A stretch of DNA of 64,000 nt from Enterobacter wuhouensis (GTDB lineage: Bacteria; Pseudomonadota; Gammaproteobacteria; Enterobacterales; Enterobacteriaceae), in assembly GCF_004331265.1 (NCBI RefSeq), contig NZ_SJOO01000010.1:62001-126000 (forward strand). Direction: 5' to 3'. A program made the position numbers and the translations under genes. Within the stretch, counting starts at the first letter, position 1; each line of letters starts with the position of its first letter. Shown piece by piece: positions 51,616-59,854 of the stretch. The notes under the pieces are model-generated. The model did no database searches. It saw only the letters and a list, made by a program, of their open reading frames with translations, and was not told the DNA's origin.

Positions 51616-54303
51616 ATGACTGATGTAACTGTAAAATCGCTGGCTGCTGAGATTCAGACCTCCGTGGACCGCCTGGTACAGCAATTTGCTGATGCAGGGA
51701 TCCCGAAGTCCGCTGATGACTCAGTGACCGCGCAAGAAAAACAAACCTTGTTAGCGCACCTGAACCGTGAACACGGCTCAACGCCTGACAAGCTGACGCT
51801 GCAGCGCAAAACGCGCAGCACGTTGAACATTCCTGGTACCGGTGGTAAAAGCAAATCGGTACAAATTGAAGTCCGCAAGACACGCACCTTTGTAAAACGT
51901 GATCCGCAAGAGGCAGAACGCCTTGCCGCGGAAGAGCAGGCACAGCGTGAAGCGGAAGAACAAGCTCAGCGTGAGGCAGAAGCAACTGCCAAACGTGAAG
52001 CAGAATTAAAAGCTGAACGTGAGGCCGCAGAAAAAGCGAAACGCGACGCAAGTGATAAAGTGAAGCGTGACGCTGCGGAAAAAGACAAAGTGAGCAATCA
52101 ACAGACCGACGAAATGACAAAAACTGCCCAGGCTGAAAAAGCCCGCCGTGAAAATGAAGCTGCCGAGCTGAAGCGTAAAGCGGAAGAAGAAGCCCGCCGC
52201 AAGCTTGAAGAAGAAGCTCGCCGCGTCGCCGAAGAAGCGCGTCGCATGGCAGAAGAAAACGAGAAGAACGGCGTGAATACCGCTGAACCGACTGAAGACA
52301 CCAGCGATTATCACGTCACCACTTCTCAGCACGCACGTCAGGCTGAAGACGACAACGACCGTGAAGTTGAAGGTGGTCGTGGCCGTACGCGCAGCACCAA
52401 AGCCGCGCGTCCTGCGAAAAAAGGCAACAAGCACGCTGAATCCAAAGCTGACCGTGAAGAAGCACGCGCTGCCGTTCGCGGCGGTAAAGGCGGTAAGCGT
52501 AAAGGTTCTGCTCTGCAGCAGGGCTTCCAGAAGCCTGCTCAGGCGGTTAACCGTGACGTTGTGATCGGCGAAACCATCACCGTTGGCGATCTGGCGAACA
52601 AGATGGCGGTTAAAGGCTCTCAGGTCATCAAAGCGATGATGAAACTGGGCGCAATGGCGACCATCAACCAGGTCATCGACCAGGAAACCGCACAGCTGGT
52701 TGCCGAAGAGATGGGCCACAAAGTTATCCTGCGTCGTGAAAACGAGCTGGAAGAAGCAGTAATGAGCGACCGTGACACTGGCGCAGCGGCTGAACCGCGT
52801 GCACCGGTTGTGACCATCATGGGTCACGTTGACCACGGTAAAACCTCTCTGCTTGACTACATTCGCTCTACTAAGGTTGCTTCCGGTGAAGCGGGTGGTA
52901 TTACCCAGCACATCGGTGCTTACCATGTAGAAACTGAAAACGGCATGATCACCTTCCTGGATACCCCGGGACACGCAGCGTTTACCTCAATGCGTGCTCG
53001 TGGTGCTCAGGCGACGGATATCGTTGTCCTGGTCGTTGCTGCGGACGATGGCGTAATGCCACAGACCATCGAAGCTATCCAGCACGCGAAAGCGGCGCAG
53101 GTGCCTCTGGTTGTTGCAGTCAACAAAATCGATAAGCCAGAAGCTGACATGGACCGCGTTAAGAACGAACTGTCCCAGTACGGCGTTATGCCGGAAGAGT
53201 GGGGCGGTGAAGCGCAGTTCATCCCTGTATCTGCAAAAGCGGGTACCGGTATCGACGACCTGCTGAACGCTATCCTGCTGCAGGCTGAAGTTCTGGAGCT
53301 GAAAGCGATCCGTAATGGTATGGCGAGCGGCGCGGTGATCGAATCCTTCCTGGATAAAGGTCGTGGTCCGGTTGCAACCGTTCTGGTTCGTGAAGGTACG
53401 CTGAACAAAGGCGACATCGTCCTGTGCGGATTCGAATACGGTCGCGTTCGTGCGATGCGTAACGAACTGGGTCAGGAAGTGCTGGAAGCCGGTCCGTCCA
53501 TTCCAGTGGAAATCCTGGGCCTGTCCGGCGTTCCGGCTGCCGGTGATGAAGTGACCGTTGTGCGTGACGAGAAAAAAGCGCGTGAAGTTGCACTGTATCG
53601 TCAGGGCAAATTCCGTGAAGTTAAGCTGGCTCGTCAGCAGAAATCTAAACTCGAGAACATGTTCGCGAACATGACCGAAGGCGAAGTTCACGAAGTGAAC
53701 GTCGTTCTGAAAGCCGACGTTCAGGGTTCTGTGGAAGCGATCTCCGACTCCTTGCTGAAACTGTCTACCGACGAAGTTAAAGTGAAGATCATCGGTTCTG
53801 GCGTAGGTGGTATCACCGAAACTGACGCAACCCTGGCTGCAGCGTCCAATGCCATCCTGGTTGGCTTCAACGTTCGTGCGGATGCGTCTGCACGTAAAGT
53901 GATCGAAGCTGAAAGCCTGGATCTGCGTTACTACTCCGTCATCTATAACCTGATCGACGAAGTGAAAGCAGCCATGAGCGGCATGCTGTCTCCTGAGCTG
54001 AAACAGCAGATCATCGGTCTGGCTGAAGTACGTGACGTGTTCAAATCACCGAAATTCGGTGCGATCGCGGGCTGTATGGTTACCGAAGGTAACATCAAGC
54101 GTCACAACCCAATCCGCGTACTGCGTGACAACGTGGTTATCTACGAAGGCGAGCTGGAATCCCTGCGCCGCTTCAAAGATGACGTTAACGAAGTCCGTAA
54201 CGGCATGGAATGTGGTATCGGCGTGAAGAACTACAACGACGTTCGCGTTGGCGATATGATCGAAGTGTTCGAGATCATCGAAATTCAGCGTACCATCGCT
54301 TAA
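51616..54303 (+). CDS. infB: Translation initiation factor IF-2
   Basis: An 895-residue GTPase that places initiator tRNA on the ribosome. The N-terminal region holds the IF2 N domain and a long charged Glu/Arg/Ala-rich linker; the G domain begins at VTIMGHVDHGKTS (G1), with DTPGHAAF (G3) and NKID (G4), followed by domains II to IV. A GTG at 52090 (codon 159, VSNQQTDEM) matches the internal start that gives the short IF2-beta form in E. coli. An ERIC element begins directly after the stop codon. Confidence 0.98.
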   Translation: MTDVTVKSLAAEIQTSVDRLVQQFADAGIPKSADDSVTAQEKQTLLAHLNREHGSTPDKLTLQRKTRSTLNIPGTGGKSKSVQIEVRKTRTFVKRDPQEAERLAAEEQAQREAEEQAQREAEATAKREAELKAEREAAEKAKRDASDKVKRDAAEKDKVSNQQTDEMTKTAQAEKARRENEAAELKRKAEEEARRKLEEEARRVAEEARRMAEENEKNGVNTAEPTEDTSDYHVTTSQHARQAEDDNDREVEGGRGRTRSTKAARPAKKGNKHAESKADREEARAAVRGGKGGKRKGSALQQGFQKPAQAVNRDVVIGETITVGDLANKMAVKGSQVIKAMMKLGAMATINQVIDQETAQLVAEEMGHKVILRRENELEEAVMSDRDTGAAAEPRAPVVTIMGHVDHGKTSLLDYIRSTKVASGEAGGITQHIGAYHVETENGMITFLDTPGHAAFTSMRARGAQATDIVVLVVAADDGVMPQTIEAIQHAKAAQVPLVVAVNKIDKPEADMDRVKNELSQYGVMPEEWGGEAQFIPVSAKAGTGIDDLLNAILLQAEVLELKAIRNGMASGAVIESFLDKGRGPVATVLVREGTLNKGDIVLCGFEYGRVRAMRNELGQEVLEAGPSIPVEILGLSGVPAAGDEVTVVRDEKKAREVALYRQGKFREVKLARQQKSKLENMFANMTEGEVHEVNVVLKADVQGSVEAISDSLLKLSTDEVKVKIIGSGVGGITETDATLAAASNAILVGFNVRADASARKVIEAESLDLRYYSVIYNLIDEVKAAMSGMLSPELKQQIIGLAEVRDVFKSPKFGAIAGCMVTEGNIKRHNPIRVLRDNVVIYEGELESLRRFKDDVNEVRNGMECGIGVKNYNDVRVGDMIEVFEIIEIQRTIA

Positions 54304-54426
54304 TCTTCGTCGGCTTTTGGGCCGCCACTGCGTTGGCTGCGCTCGTTCACCCCGGTCACATAGTTATCTATGCTCCCGGGGATTCACGAGCTTGCCGCCT
54401 TGTTGCAACCCAAAATCCTTAGAAGA
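54304..54426. repeat. ERIC (intergenic repeat unit) between infB and rbfA
   Basis: The centre reads TTCACCCCGGTCACATAG, then TTAT, then CTATGCTCCCGGGGATTCAC, matching the ERIC core to which the common ERIC primers anneal. The ends are inverted: TCTTCGTCGGCTTTTGGG at the left and TCTTCTAAGGATTTTGGG on the opposite strand at the right. At about 123 bases it is nearly full length. It begins at the base after the infB stop codon and will be transcribed as a long hairpin. Confidence 0.92.
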
Positions 54427-54435
54427 TTAACTAGC

Positions 54436-54465
54436 GTAGGCCGGGTAAGCGAAGCGCCACCCGGC
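54436..54465. repeat. REP unit after the ERIC element
   Basis: GTAGGCCGGGTAAGCGAAGC followed by GCCACCCGGC, a single REP palindrome ten bases past the ERIC end, still inside the infB-rbfA gap. Confidence 0.85.
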
Positions 54466-54473
54466 AATAATTT

Positions 54474-54499
54474 AAAAAAGGGGCTTTAGCCCCTTTTTT
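54474..54499 (+). terminator. Terminator-like hairpin before rbfA
   Basis: AAAAAAGGGG and CCCCTTTTTT around CTTTAG. It ends 16 bases before the rbfA start and may lower readthrough from infB. Confidence 0.82.
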
Positions 54500-54515
54500 G
54501 TCTGGAGAATTTATT

Positions 54516-54920
54516 ATGGCGAAAGAATTTGGTCGCCCTCAGCGCGTAGCGCAGGAAATGCAGAAAGAGATCGCGCTCATTCTGCAACGTGAAATTAAAG
54601 ACCCACGCGTGGGCATGATGACCACCGTCTCTGGCGTAGAGATGTCTCGTGACCTGGCCTATGCCAAAGTGTTCGTGACCTTCCTGAACGATCAGGACGA
54701 AGCCGCGGTGAAAAACGGTATCAAAGCGCTGCAGGAAGCCTCTGGCTTCATCCGCTCTCTGCTGGGCAAAGCGATGCGCCTGCGTATCGTGCCAGAGCTG
54801 ACCTTCTTCTACGACAACTCGCTGGTCGAAGGTATGCGCATGTCCAACCTGGTGACCAGCGTGGTGAAACATGACGATGAGCGTCGTGTTAACCCAGCGG
54901 ACGACAGCAAGGAGGACTGA
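54516..54920 (+). CDS. rbfA: Ribosome-binding factor A
   Basis: A 134-residue 30S maturation and cold-adaptation factor with a KH-like fold. The sequence MAKEFGRPQRVAQEMQKEI and the DPRVGMMTTVSGVEMSRDL segment are as in E. coli. The start at 54516 follows CTGGAG. It overlaps the truB start (TGATG). The gap from infB holds an ERIC, a REP and a terminator, so its level may differ from that of infB. Confidence 0.97.
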   Translation: MAKEFGRPQRVAQEMQKEIALILQREIKDPRVGMMTTVSGVEMSRDLAYAKVFVTFLNDQDEAAVKNGIKALQEASGFIRSLLGKAMRLRIVPELTFFYDNSLVEGMRMSNLVTSVVKHDDERRVNPADDSKED

Positions 54921-55870
54921 TGAGTCGTCCTCGTCGTCGCGGTCGCGACGTGCATGGCGTGCTGCTGCTGGACAAACCTCAGGGCGCATCCAGCAACGAC
55001 GTGCTGCAAAAAGTGAAGCGTATTTTTAACGCCAACCGCGCGGGCCATACGGGTGCGCTGGATCCGCTGGCGACCGGTATGCTGCCGGTTTGCCTGGGAG
55101 AGGCGACAAAGTTTTCCCAGTATCTGCTGGATTCCGATAAGCGTTATCGCGTTATCGCTAAACTGGGCCAGCGCACGGATACCTCCGACGCGGACGGCCA
55201 GGTCGTGGAAGAGCGTCCGGTGACCTTCAGCGCGGAACAGCTTGATGCGGCGCTGGAAAGCTTCCGTGGTGACACCATGCAGGTGCCGTCGATGTATTCG
55301 GCGCTGAAATATCAGGGCAAGAAGCTCTACGAATATGCGCGTCAGGGCATCGACGTCCCGCGCGAAGCCCGTCCGATTACCGTGTACGAACTGCTGTTCA
55401 TTCGCCATCAAGGCGATGAGCTGGAGCTGGAAGTGCACTGTTCGAAAGGCACCTATATTCGCACCATCATTGACGACCTCGGCGAAAAGCTGGGCTGCGG
55501 CGCGCATGTTATCTACCTGCGTCGTCTGGCCGTCAGCACATACCCGGTTGAGCGCATGGTCACTCTGGAGCATCTCCGTGAGCTGGCTGAGCAAGCTGAA
55601 GCGCAGGGAATTGCGCCGGCAGATTTGCTCGACCCGTTACTGATGCCGATGGACAGTCCGGCAGCGGATTTCCCGATTGTTAATCTTCCTTTAACATCGT
55701 CCGTGTACTTTAAGAACGGAAATCCGGTGCGGACCACGGATGCGCCGCTGGAAGGTCTGGTACGCGTGACCGAAGGTGATGAGGGTAAGTTTATCGGCAT
55801 GGGTGAAATGGATGGCGAAGGGCGTGTTGCCCCTCGTCGCCTGGTCGTTGAATATCCGGTCGAAGCCTAA
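54920..55870 (+). CDS. truB: tRNA pseudouridine-55 synthase
   Basis: A 316-residue enzyme making pseudouridine 55 in the T loop of all tRNAs. The catalytic aspartate lies in GHTGALDPLATGML near residue 48, and the C-terminal PUA-like domain is present. E. coli has 314 residues. Its ATG overlaps the rbfA stop, so the two are coupled. Confidence 0.97.
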   Translation: MSRPRRRGRDVHGVLLLDKPQGASSNDVLQKVKRIFNANRAGHTGALDPLATGMLPVCLGEATKFSQYLLDSDKRYRVIAKLGQRTDTSDADGQVVEERPVTFSAEQLDAALESFRGDTMQVPSMYSALKYQGKKLYEYARQGIDVPREARPITVYELLFIRHQGDELELEVHCSKGTYIRTIIDDLGEKLGCGAHVIYLRRLAVSTYPVERMVTLEHLRELAEQAEAQGIAPADLLDPLLMPMDSPAADFPIVNLPLTSSVYFKNGNPVRTTDAPLEGLVRVTEGDEGKFIGMGEMDGEGRVAPRRLVVEYPVEA

Positions 55871-56025
55871 CGGCGATTGCGGCTCACCTTGCGATAAGCA
55901 GGGGAGACGAGTAGAATATCGCCGCTTAACGATCTGCAAATTGTTTAACAATCGGCTGGTCGTATACTGGGATTGCTGAATTAGAGATCGGCATCCTTAC
56001 ATTCTTTATATTCTGGAGTTTGAAA

Positions 56026-56295
56026 ATGTCTCTAAGCGTTGAAGCTAAAGCTAAAATCGTTTCCGAGTTTGGTCGTGGTACTAACGACAGCGGTTCTACC
56101 GAAGTTCAGGTTGCACTGCTGACTGCACAGATTAACCACCTGCAGGGTCACTTTGCAGAGCACAAAAAAGATCACCACAGCCGTCGTGGTCTGCTGCGTA
56201 TGGTTTCTCAGCGTCGTAAACTGCTCGACTACCTGAAACGTAAAGATGTTGCACGCTACACCGCGCTGATCGAGCGTCTGGGTCTGCGTCGCTAA
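56026..56295 (+). CDS. rpsO: 30S ribosomal protein S15
   Basis: An 89-residue early-binding 30S protein. HHSRRGLLRMVSQRRKLLDY is the rRNA-binding helix region. The start at 56026 follows CTGGAG. In E. coli S15 represses its own translation by trapping a pseudoknot around this ribosome site; the leader here was not folded. A terminator lies between it and pnp. Confidence 0.98.
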   Translation: MSLSVEAKAKIVSEFGRGTNDSGSTEVQVALLTAQINHLQGHFAEHKKDHHSRRGLLRMVSQRRKLLDYLKRKDVARYTALIERLGLRR

Positions 56296-56312
56296 GTCTT
56301 GCGAGTTTCAGA

Positions 56313-56338
56313 AAAGGGGGCCTGATGGCCCCTTTTTT
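56313..56338 (+). terminator. Terminator between rpsO and pnp
   Basis: AAGGGGGCC and GGCCCCTT around TGAT, followed by six T. The A run on the other side means it could also end a minus-strand RNA. Confidence 0.85.
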
Positions 56339-56409
56339 CAACCAGACGGCAGCAATTCACTGGAAACTATTGTATTGTTGCTATAAATGATCTTCATTGC
56401 AGAGGTTCG

Positions 56410-56461
56410 CGCGGCTAATGAGAGGCTTCACCCATGGGGGTGTCGGTTGTCATTAGTCGCG
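56410..56461 (+). promoter_or_regulatory. Long hairpin in the pnp leader, likely RNase III site
   Basis: CGCGGCTAATGA (56410-56421) pairs with TCATTAGTCGCG (56450-56461) with one wobble, and pairing continues less perfectly through GAGGCTTCACCC and GGGTGTCGGTTG around ATGG. In E. coli RNase III cuts such a leader stem, after which PNPase represses its own mRNA. Confidence 0.75.
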
Positions 56462-56537
56462 AGGATGCGAAGAAGGTCGGGTTAAATCGTCAGCACACCG
56501 GTGGTGTGCTGTCAAACATTTAAGAAAGGACAGAACT

Positions 56538-58673
56538 TTGCTGAATCCGATCGTTCGTAAATTCCAGTATGGTCAACATACCGTCACGCTGGAAACCGGC
56601 ATGATGGCACGTCAGGCTACTGCTGCCGTTATGGTAAGCATGGATGACACTGCGGTATTCGTTACCGTTGTTGGCCAGAAAAAAGCTAAACCAGGTCAGG
56701 ACTTCTTCCCGCTGACCGTTAACTACCAGGAGCGTACCTACGCTGCCGGTAAAATCCCGGGTGGTTTCTTCCGTCGTGAAGGCCGTCCAAGCGAAGGCGA
56801 AACCCTGATTGCGCGTCTGATTGACCGCCCGGTTCGTCCGCTGTTCCCGGAAGGCTTCGTTAACGAAGTACAGGTTATCGCGACCGTTGTTTCCGTTAAC
56901 CCACAGGTTAACCCGGACATCGTTGCCATGATCGGCGCATCTGCTGCCCTGTCACTGTCTGGTATTCCATTCAATGGCCCAATCGGTGCCGCGCGCGTTG
57001 GCTACATCAACGACCAGTACGTGCTGAACCCAACTCAGGAAGAGCTGAAAGAAAGTAAGCTGGACCTGGTTGTTGCGGGTACTGAAGCGGCGGTTCTGAT
57101 GGTTGAATCCGAAGCTGAACTGCTGAGCGAAGACCAGATGCTGGGTGCGGTGGTGTTTGGCCACGAACAGCAGCAGATCGTTATCCAGAACATCAACGAC
57201 CTGGTGAAAGAAGCCGGTAAACCACGCTGGGACTGGCAGCCAGAAGCGGTGAACGACGCGCTGAACGCACGCGTTGCTGCACTGGCAGGCGCACGTCTGA
57301 GCGATGCATACCGCATCACCGACAAACAAGAGCGTTATGCTCAGGTTGACGTTATCAAATCAGAAACCATCGCGACGCTGGTTGCTGAAGATGAGTCCCT
57401 GGATGCTAACGAGCTGAGCGAAATTCTGCACGCTATCGAGAAAAACACCGTTCGTAGCCGCGTACTGGCAGGCGAGCCGCGTATCGATGGTCGTGAAAAA
57501 GACATGATCCGTGGTCTGGACGTTCGTACTGGCGTTCTGCCACGTACTCACGGTTCCGCGCTGTTCACCCGTGGCGAAACGCAGGCGCTGGTTACCGCAA
57601 CCCTGGGTACTGCACGTGACGCACAGAACATCGACGAACTGATGGGCGAGCGTACTGACAGCTTCCTGTTCCACTACAACTTCCCTCCGTACTCCGTCGG
57701 TGAGACCGGTATGGTTGGCTCGCCGAAGCGTCGTGAAATTGGTCACGGTCGTCTGGCGAAGCGCGGCGTGCTGGCAGTGATGCCGGAAGCAGACAAATTC
57801 CCGTACACCGTTCGTGTGGTGTCTGAAATCACCGAATCTAACGGCTCTTCTTCTATGGCTTCCGTGTGTGGTGCCTCTCTGGCGCTGATGGATGCAGGCG
57901 TGCCAATCAAAGCCGCCGTTGCGGGTATCGCAATGGGCCTGGTGAAAGAAGGCGACAACTTTGTTGTTCTGTCTGACATTCTGGGCGATGAAGATCACCT
58001 GGGCGATATGGACTTCAAAGTCGCGGGTTCCCGCGAAGGTATCTCTGCGCTGCAGATGGATATCAAAATTGAAGGTATCACCAAAGAGATCATGCAGGTT
58101 GCTCTGAACCAGGCTAAAGGTGCGCGTCTGCACATCCTGGGCGTGATGGAACAGGCGATTAACGCGCCGCGCGGCGACATTTCTCAGTTCGCTCCGCGTA
58201 TCCACACCATCAAGATCAATCCAGACAAGATCAAAGACGTTATCGGTAAGGGCGGTTCTGTAATCCGTGCTCTGACCGAAGAGACCGGCACCACTATCGA
58301 AATCGAAGATGACGGTACTGTGAAGATCGCAGCAACCGACGGTGAGAAAGCGAAATTCGCTATCCGCCGCATCGAAGAAATCACTGCAGAGATCGAAGTG
58401 GGCCGTATCTACGCGGGTAAAGTGACCCGTATCGTTGACTTTGGCGCATTCGTTGCCATCGGTGGCGGTAAAGAAGGTCTGGTACACATTTCTCAGATCG
58501 CCGACAAGCGCGTTGAGAAAGTGACCGATTACCTGCAGATGGGCCAGGAAGTCCCGGTTAAAGTTCTGGAAGTTGATCGCCAGGGCCGCATCCGTCTGAG
58601 CATTAAAGAAGCAACCGAGCAGTCTCCTGCTGCTGCGCCAGAAGCACCGGCAGCAGAACAGCAAGGCGAGTAA
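56538..58673 (+). CDS. pnp: Polynucleotide phosphorylase
   Basis: A 711-residue 3'-5' phosphorolytic exoribonuclease of the RNA degradosome. The start codon is TTG at 56538 after AAGAAAGGA, as in E. coli. Two RNase PH-like domains flank an all-alpha domain; KH (KDVIGKGGSVIRAL near residue 555) and S1 (GKVTRIVDFGAFV near residue 625) follow. The C-terminal tail is Ala/Pro/Glu-rich. The upstream leader hairpin suggests RNase III autocontrol. Confidence 0.98.
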   Translation: MLNPIVRKFQYGQHTVTLETGMMARQATAAVMVSMDDTAVFVTVVGQKKAKPGQDFFPLTVNYQERTYAAGKIPGGFFRREGRPSEGETLIARLIDRPVRPLFPEGFVNEVQVIATVVSVNPQVNPDIVAMIGASAALSLSGIPFNGPIGAARVGYINDQYVLNPTQEELKESKLDLVVAGTEAAVLMVESEAELLSEDQMLGAVVFGHEQQQIVIQNINDLVKEAGKPRWDWQPEAVNDALNARVAALAGARLSDAYRITDKQERYAQVDVIKSETIATLVAEDESLDANELSEILHAIEKNTVRSRVLAGEPRIDGREKDMIRGLDVRTGVLPRTHGSALFTRGETQALVTATLGTARDAQNIDELMGERTDSFLFHYNFPPYSVGETGMVGSPKRREIGHGRLAKRGVLAVMPEADKFPYTVRVVSEITESNGSSSMASVCGASLALMDAGVPIKAAVAGIAMGLVKEGDNFVVLSDILGDEDHLGDMDFKVAGSREGISALQMDIKIEGITKEIMQVALNQAKGARLHILGVMEQAINAPRGDISQFAPRIHTIKINPDKIKDVIGKGGSVIRALTEETGTTIEIEDDGTVKIAATDGEKAKFAIRRIEEITAEIEVGRIYAGKVTRIVDFGAFVAIGGGKEGLVHISQIADKRVEKVTDYLQMGQEVPVKVLEVDRQGRIRLSIKEATEQSPAAAPEAPAAEQQGE

Positions 58674-58684
58674 GGTTGCCATTT

Positions 58685-58705
58685 GCCCTCCGCTTTGCGG
58701 AGGGC
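58685..58705 (+). terminator. Hairpin after pnp
   Basis: GCCCTCCGC (58685-58693) and GCGGAGGGC (58697-58705) with a TTT loop. Only CTATTAT follows, so it may stabilise the pnp 3' end and let RNA polymerase pass on to nlpI. Confidence 0.65.
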
Positions 58706-58781
58706 CTATTATCAGGCAGGACGCCTTGTTAGCAGCCGGGGGACAGGACGTTCATCCAATAGTTGTCTTCGGGAGTGGGAA

Positions 58782-59666
58782 ATGAAGCCTTTTTTGCGCT
58801 GGTGTTTCGTTGCGACAGCTTTAACGCTGGCAGGATGCAGCAACTCTGCCTGGCGTAAGAGCGAAGTCCTCGCAGTGCCATTGCAACCGACTTTGCAGCA
58901 GGAAGTGATTCTGGCACGCATGGAACAAATTCTTGCCAGTCGGGCTTTAACCGATGACGAACGCGCACAGCTTTTATATGAGCGCGGAGTGTTGTATGAT
59001 AGTCTCGGTCTGAGGGCATTAGCGCGGAATGATTTTTCACAAGCGCTGGCAATCCGACCTGATATGCCTGAAGTATTCAATTACTTAGGTATATATTTAA
59101 CGCAGGCAGGCAATTTTGATGCTGCCTATGAAGCGTTTGATTCTGTACTTGAGCTTGATCCAACTTACAACTACGCGCACTTGAATCGCGGTATCGCATT
59201 GTACTACGGCGGTCGTGATAAGTTAGCGCAAGATGATCTGCTGGCGTTTTATCATGACGATCCTAATGATCCTTTCCGCAGCCTGTGGCTTTACGTCGTT
59301 GAGCGAAAGCTCGATGAAAAGCAGGCCAAAGAAGCACTGAAACAGCGCTTCGACAGTTCGGATAAGGAACAGTGGGGATGGAACATTGTCGAGTTCTACC
59401 TGGGGAACATTAGCGAAGCAACGCTGATGGAACGCCTCAAGGCGGACGCAACGGATAACACCTCGCTCGCTGAGCATCTCAGTGAAACCAACTTCTATTT
59501 AGGTAAGTACTACCTAAGTCTGGGGGATAAGGACAGCGCCACGGCACTGTTCAAATTAGCGGTTGCTAACAACGTACACAACTTCGTTGAGCACCGTTAT
59601 GCATTGTTGGAATTATCGCTCTTGGGCCAGGAGCAAGACGACCTGGCAGAATCGGACCAGCAATAG
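58782..59666 (+). CDS. nlpI: Outer-membrane lipoprotein NlpI with TPR repeats
   Basis: A 294-residue lipoprotein that acts as adaptor for the protease Prc and scaffolds peptidoglycan hydrolases such as MepS. The lipobox LTLAGC puts the lipidated Cys near residue 18. TPR-type helices follow (DFSQALAIRPDMPEVFNYLG and later repeats). The start at 58782 gives the E. coli length; a longer upstream frame was rejected. It follows pnp by about 108 bases. Confidence 0.97.
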   Translation: MKPFLRWCFVATALTLAGCSNSAWRKSEVLAVPLQPTLQQEVILARMEQILASRALTDDERAQLLYERGVLYDSLGLRALARNDFSQALAIRPDMPEVFNYLGIYLTQAGNFDAAYEAFDSVLELDPTYNYAHLNRGIALYYGGRDKLAQDDLLAFYHDDPNDPFRSLWLYVVERKLDEKQAKEALKQRFDSSDKEQWGWNIVEFYLGNISEATLMERLKADATDNTSLAEHLSETNFYLGKYYLSLGDKDSATALFKLAVANNVHNFVEHRYALLELSLLGQEQDDLAESDQQ

Positions 59667-59773
59667 CTGACGACATAAACATCAGCCCGTAATCTTTTGA
59701 TTGCCATCACCTTAACTGGTGAGGGCGTTGTTGTTCGTCAATACACCTACTTTGAGCCGGTTCACACTTTTCA

Positions 59774-59854
59774 ATGAAAATTGCTAATCATTTTCACGAT
59801 GAGCTAAGTAGACTGGCCGCCATTAATATCGAGGCACTTGTACTACATGGCTGA
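59774..59854 (+). CDS. yrbN: Small protein YrbN
   Basis: A 26-residue protein, MKIANHFHDELSRLAAINIE followed by ALVLHG, clearly similar to E. coli YrbN, which is known as a small translated protein upstream of deaD; function unknown. Its last eight bases overlap the deaD start codon in another frame, so reading yrbN may feed ribosomes to deaD. It is easily missed because of its size. Confidence 0.85.
   Translation: MKIANHFHDELSRLAAINIEALVLHG

Noticed and set aside
51900..52280. Repetitive GAAGAAGC/CGTGAAGC-rich stretch resembling a repeat array
   Set aside because: It is the charged Glu/Arg/Ala linker of IF-2, a normal low-complexity coding region; there are no spacers, so it is not CRISPR.
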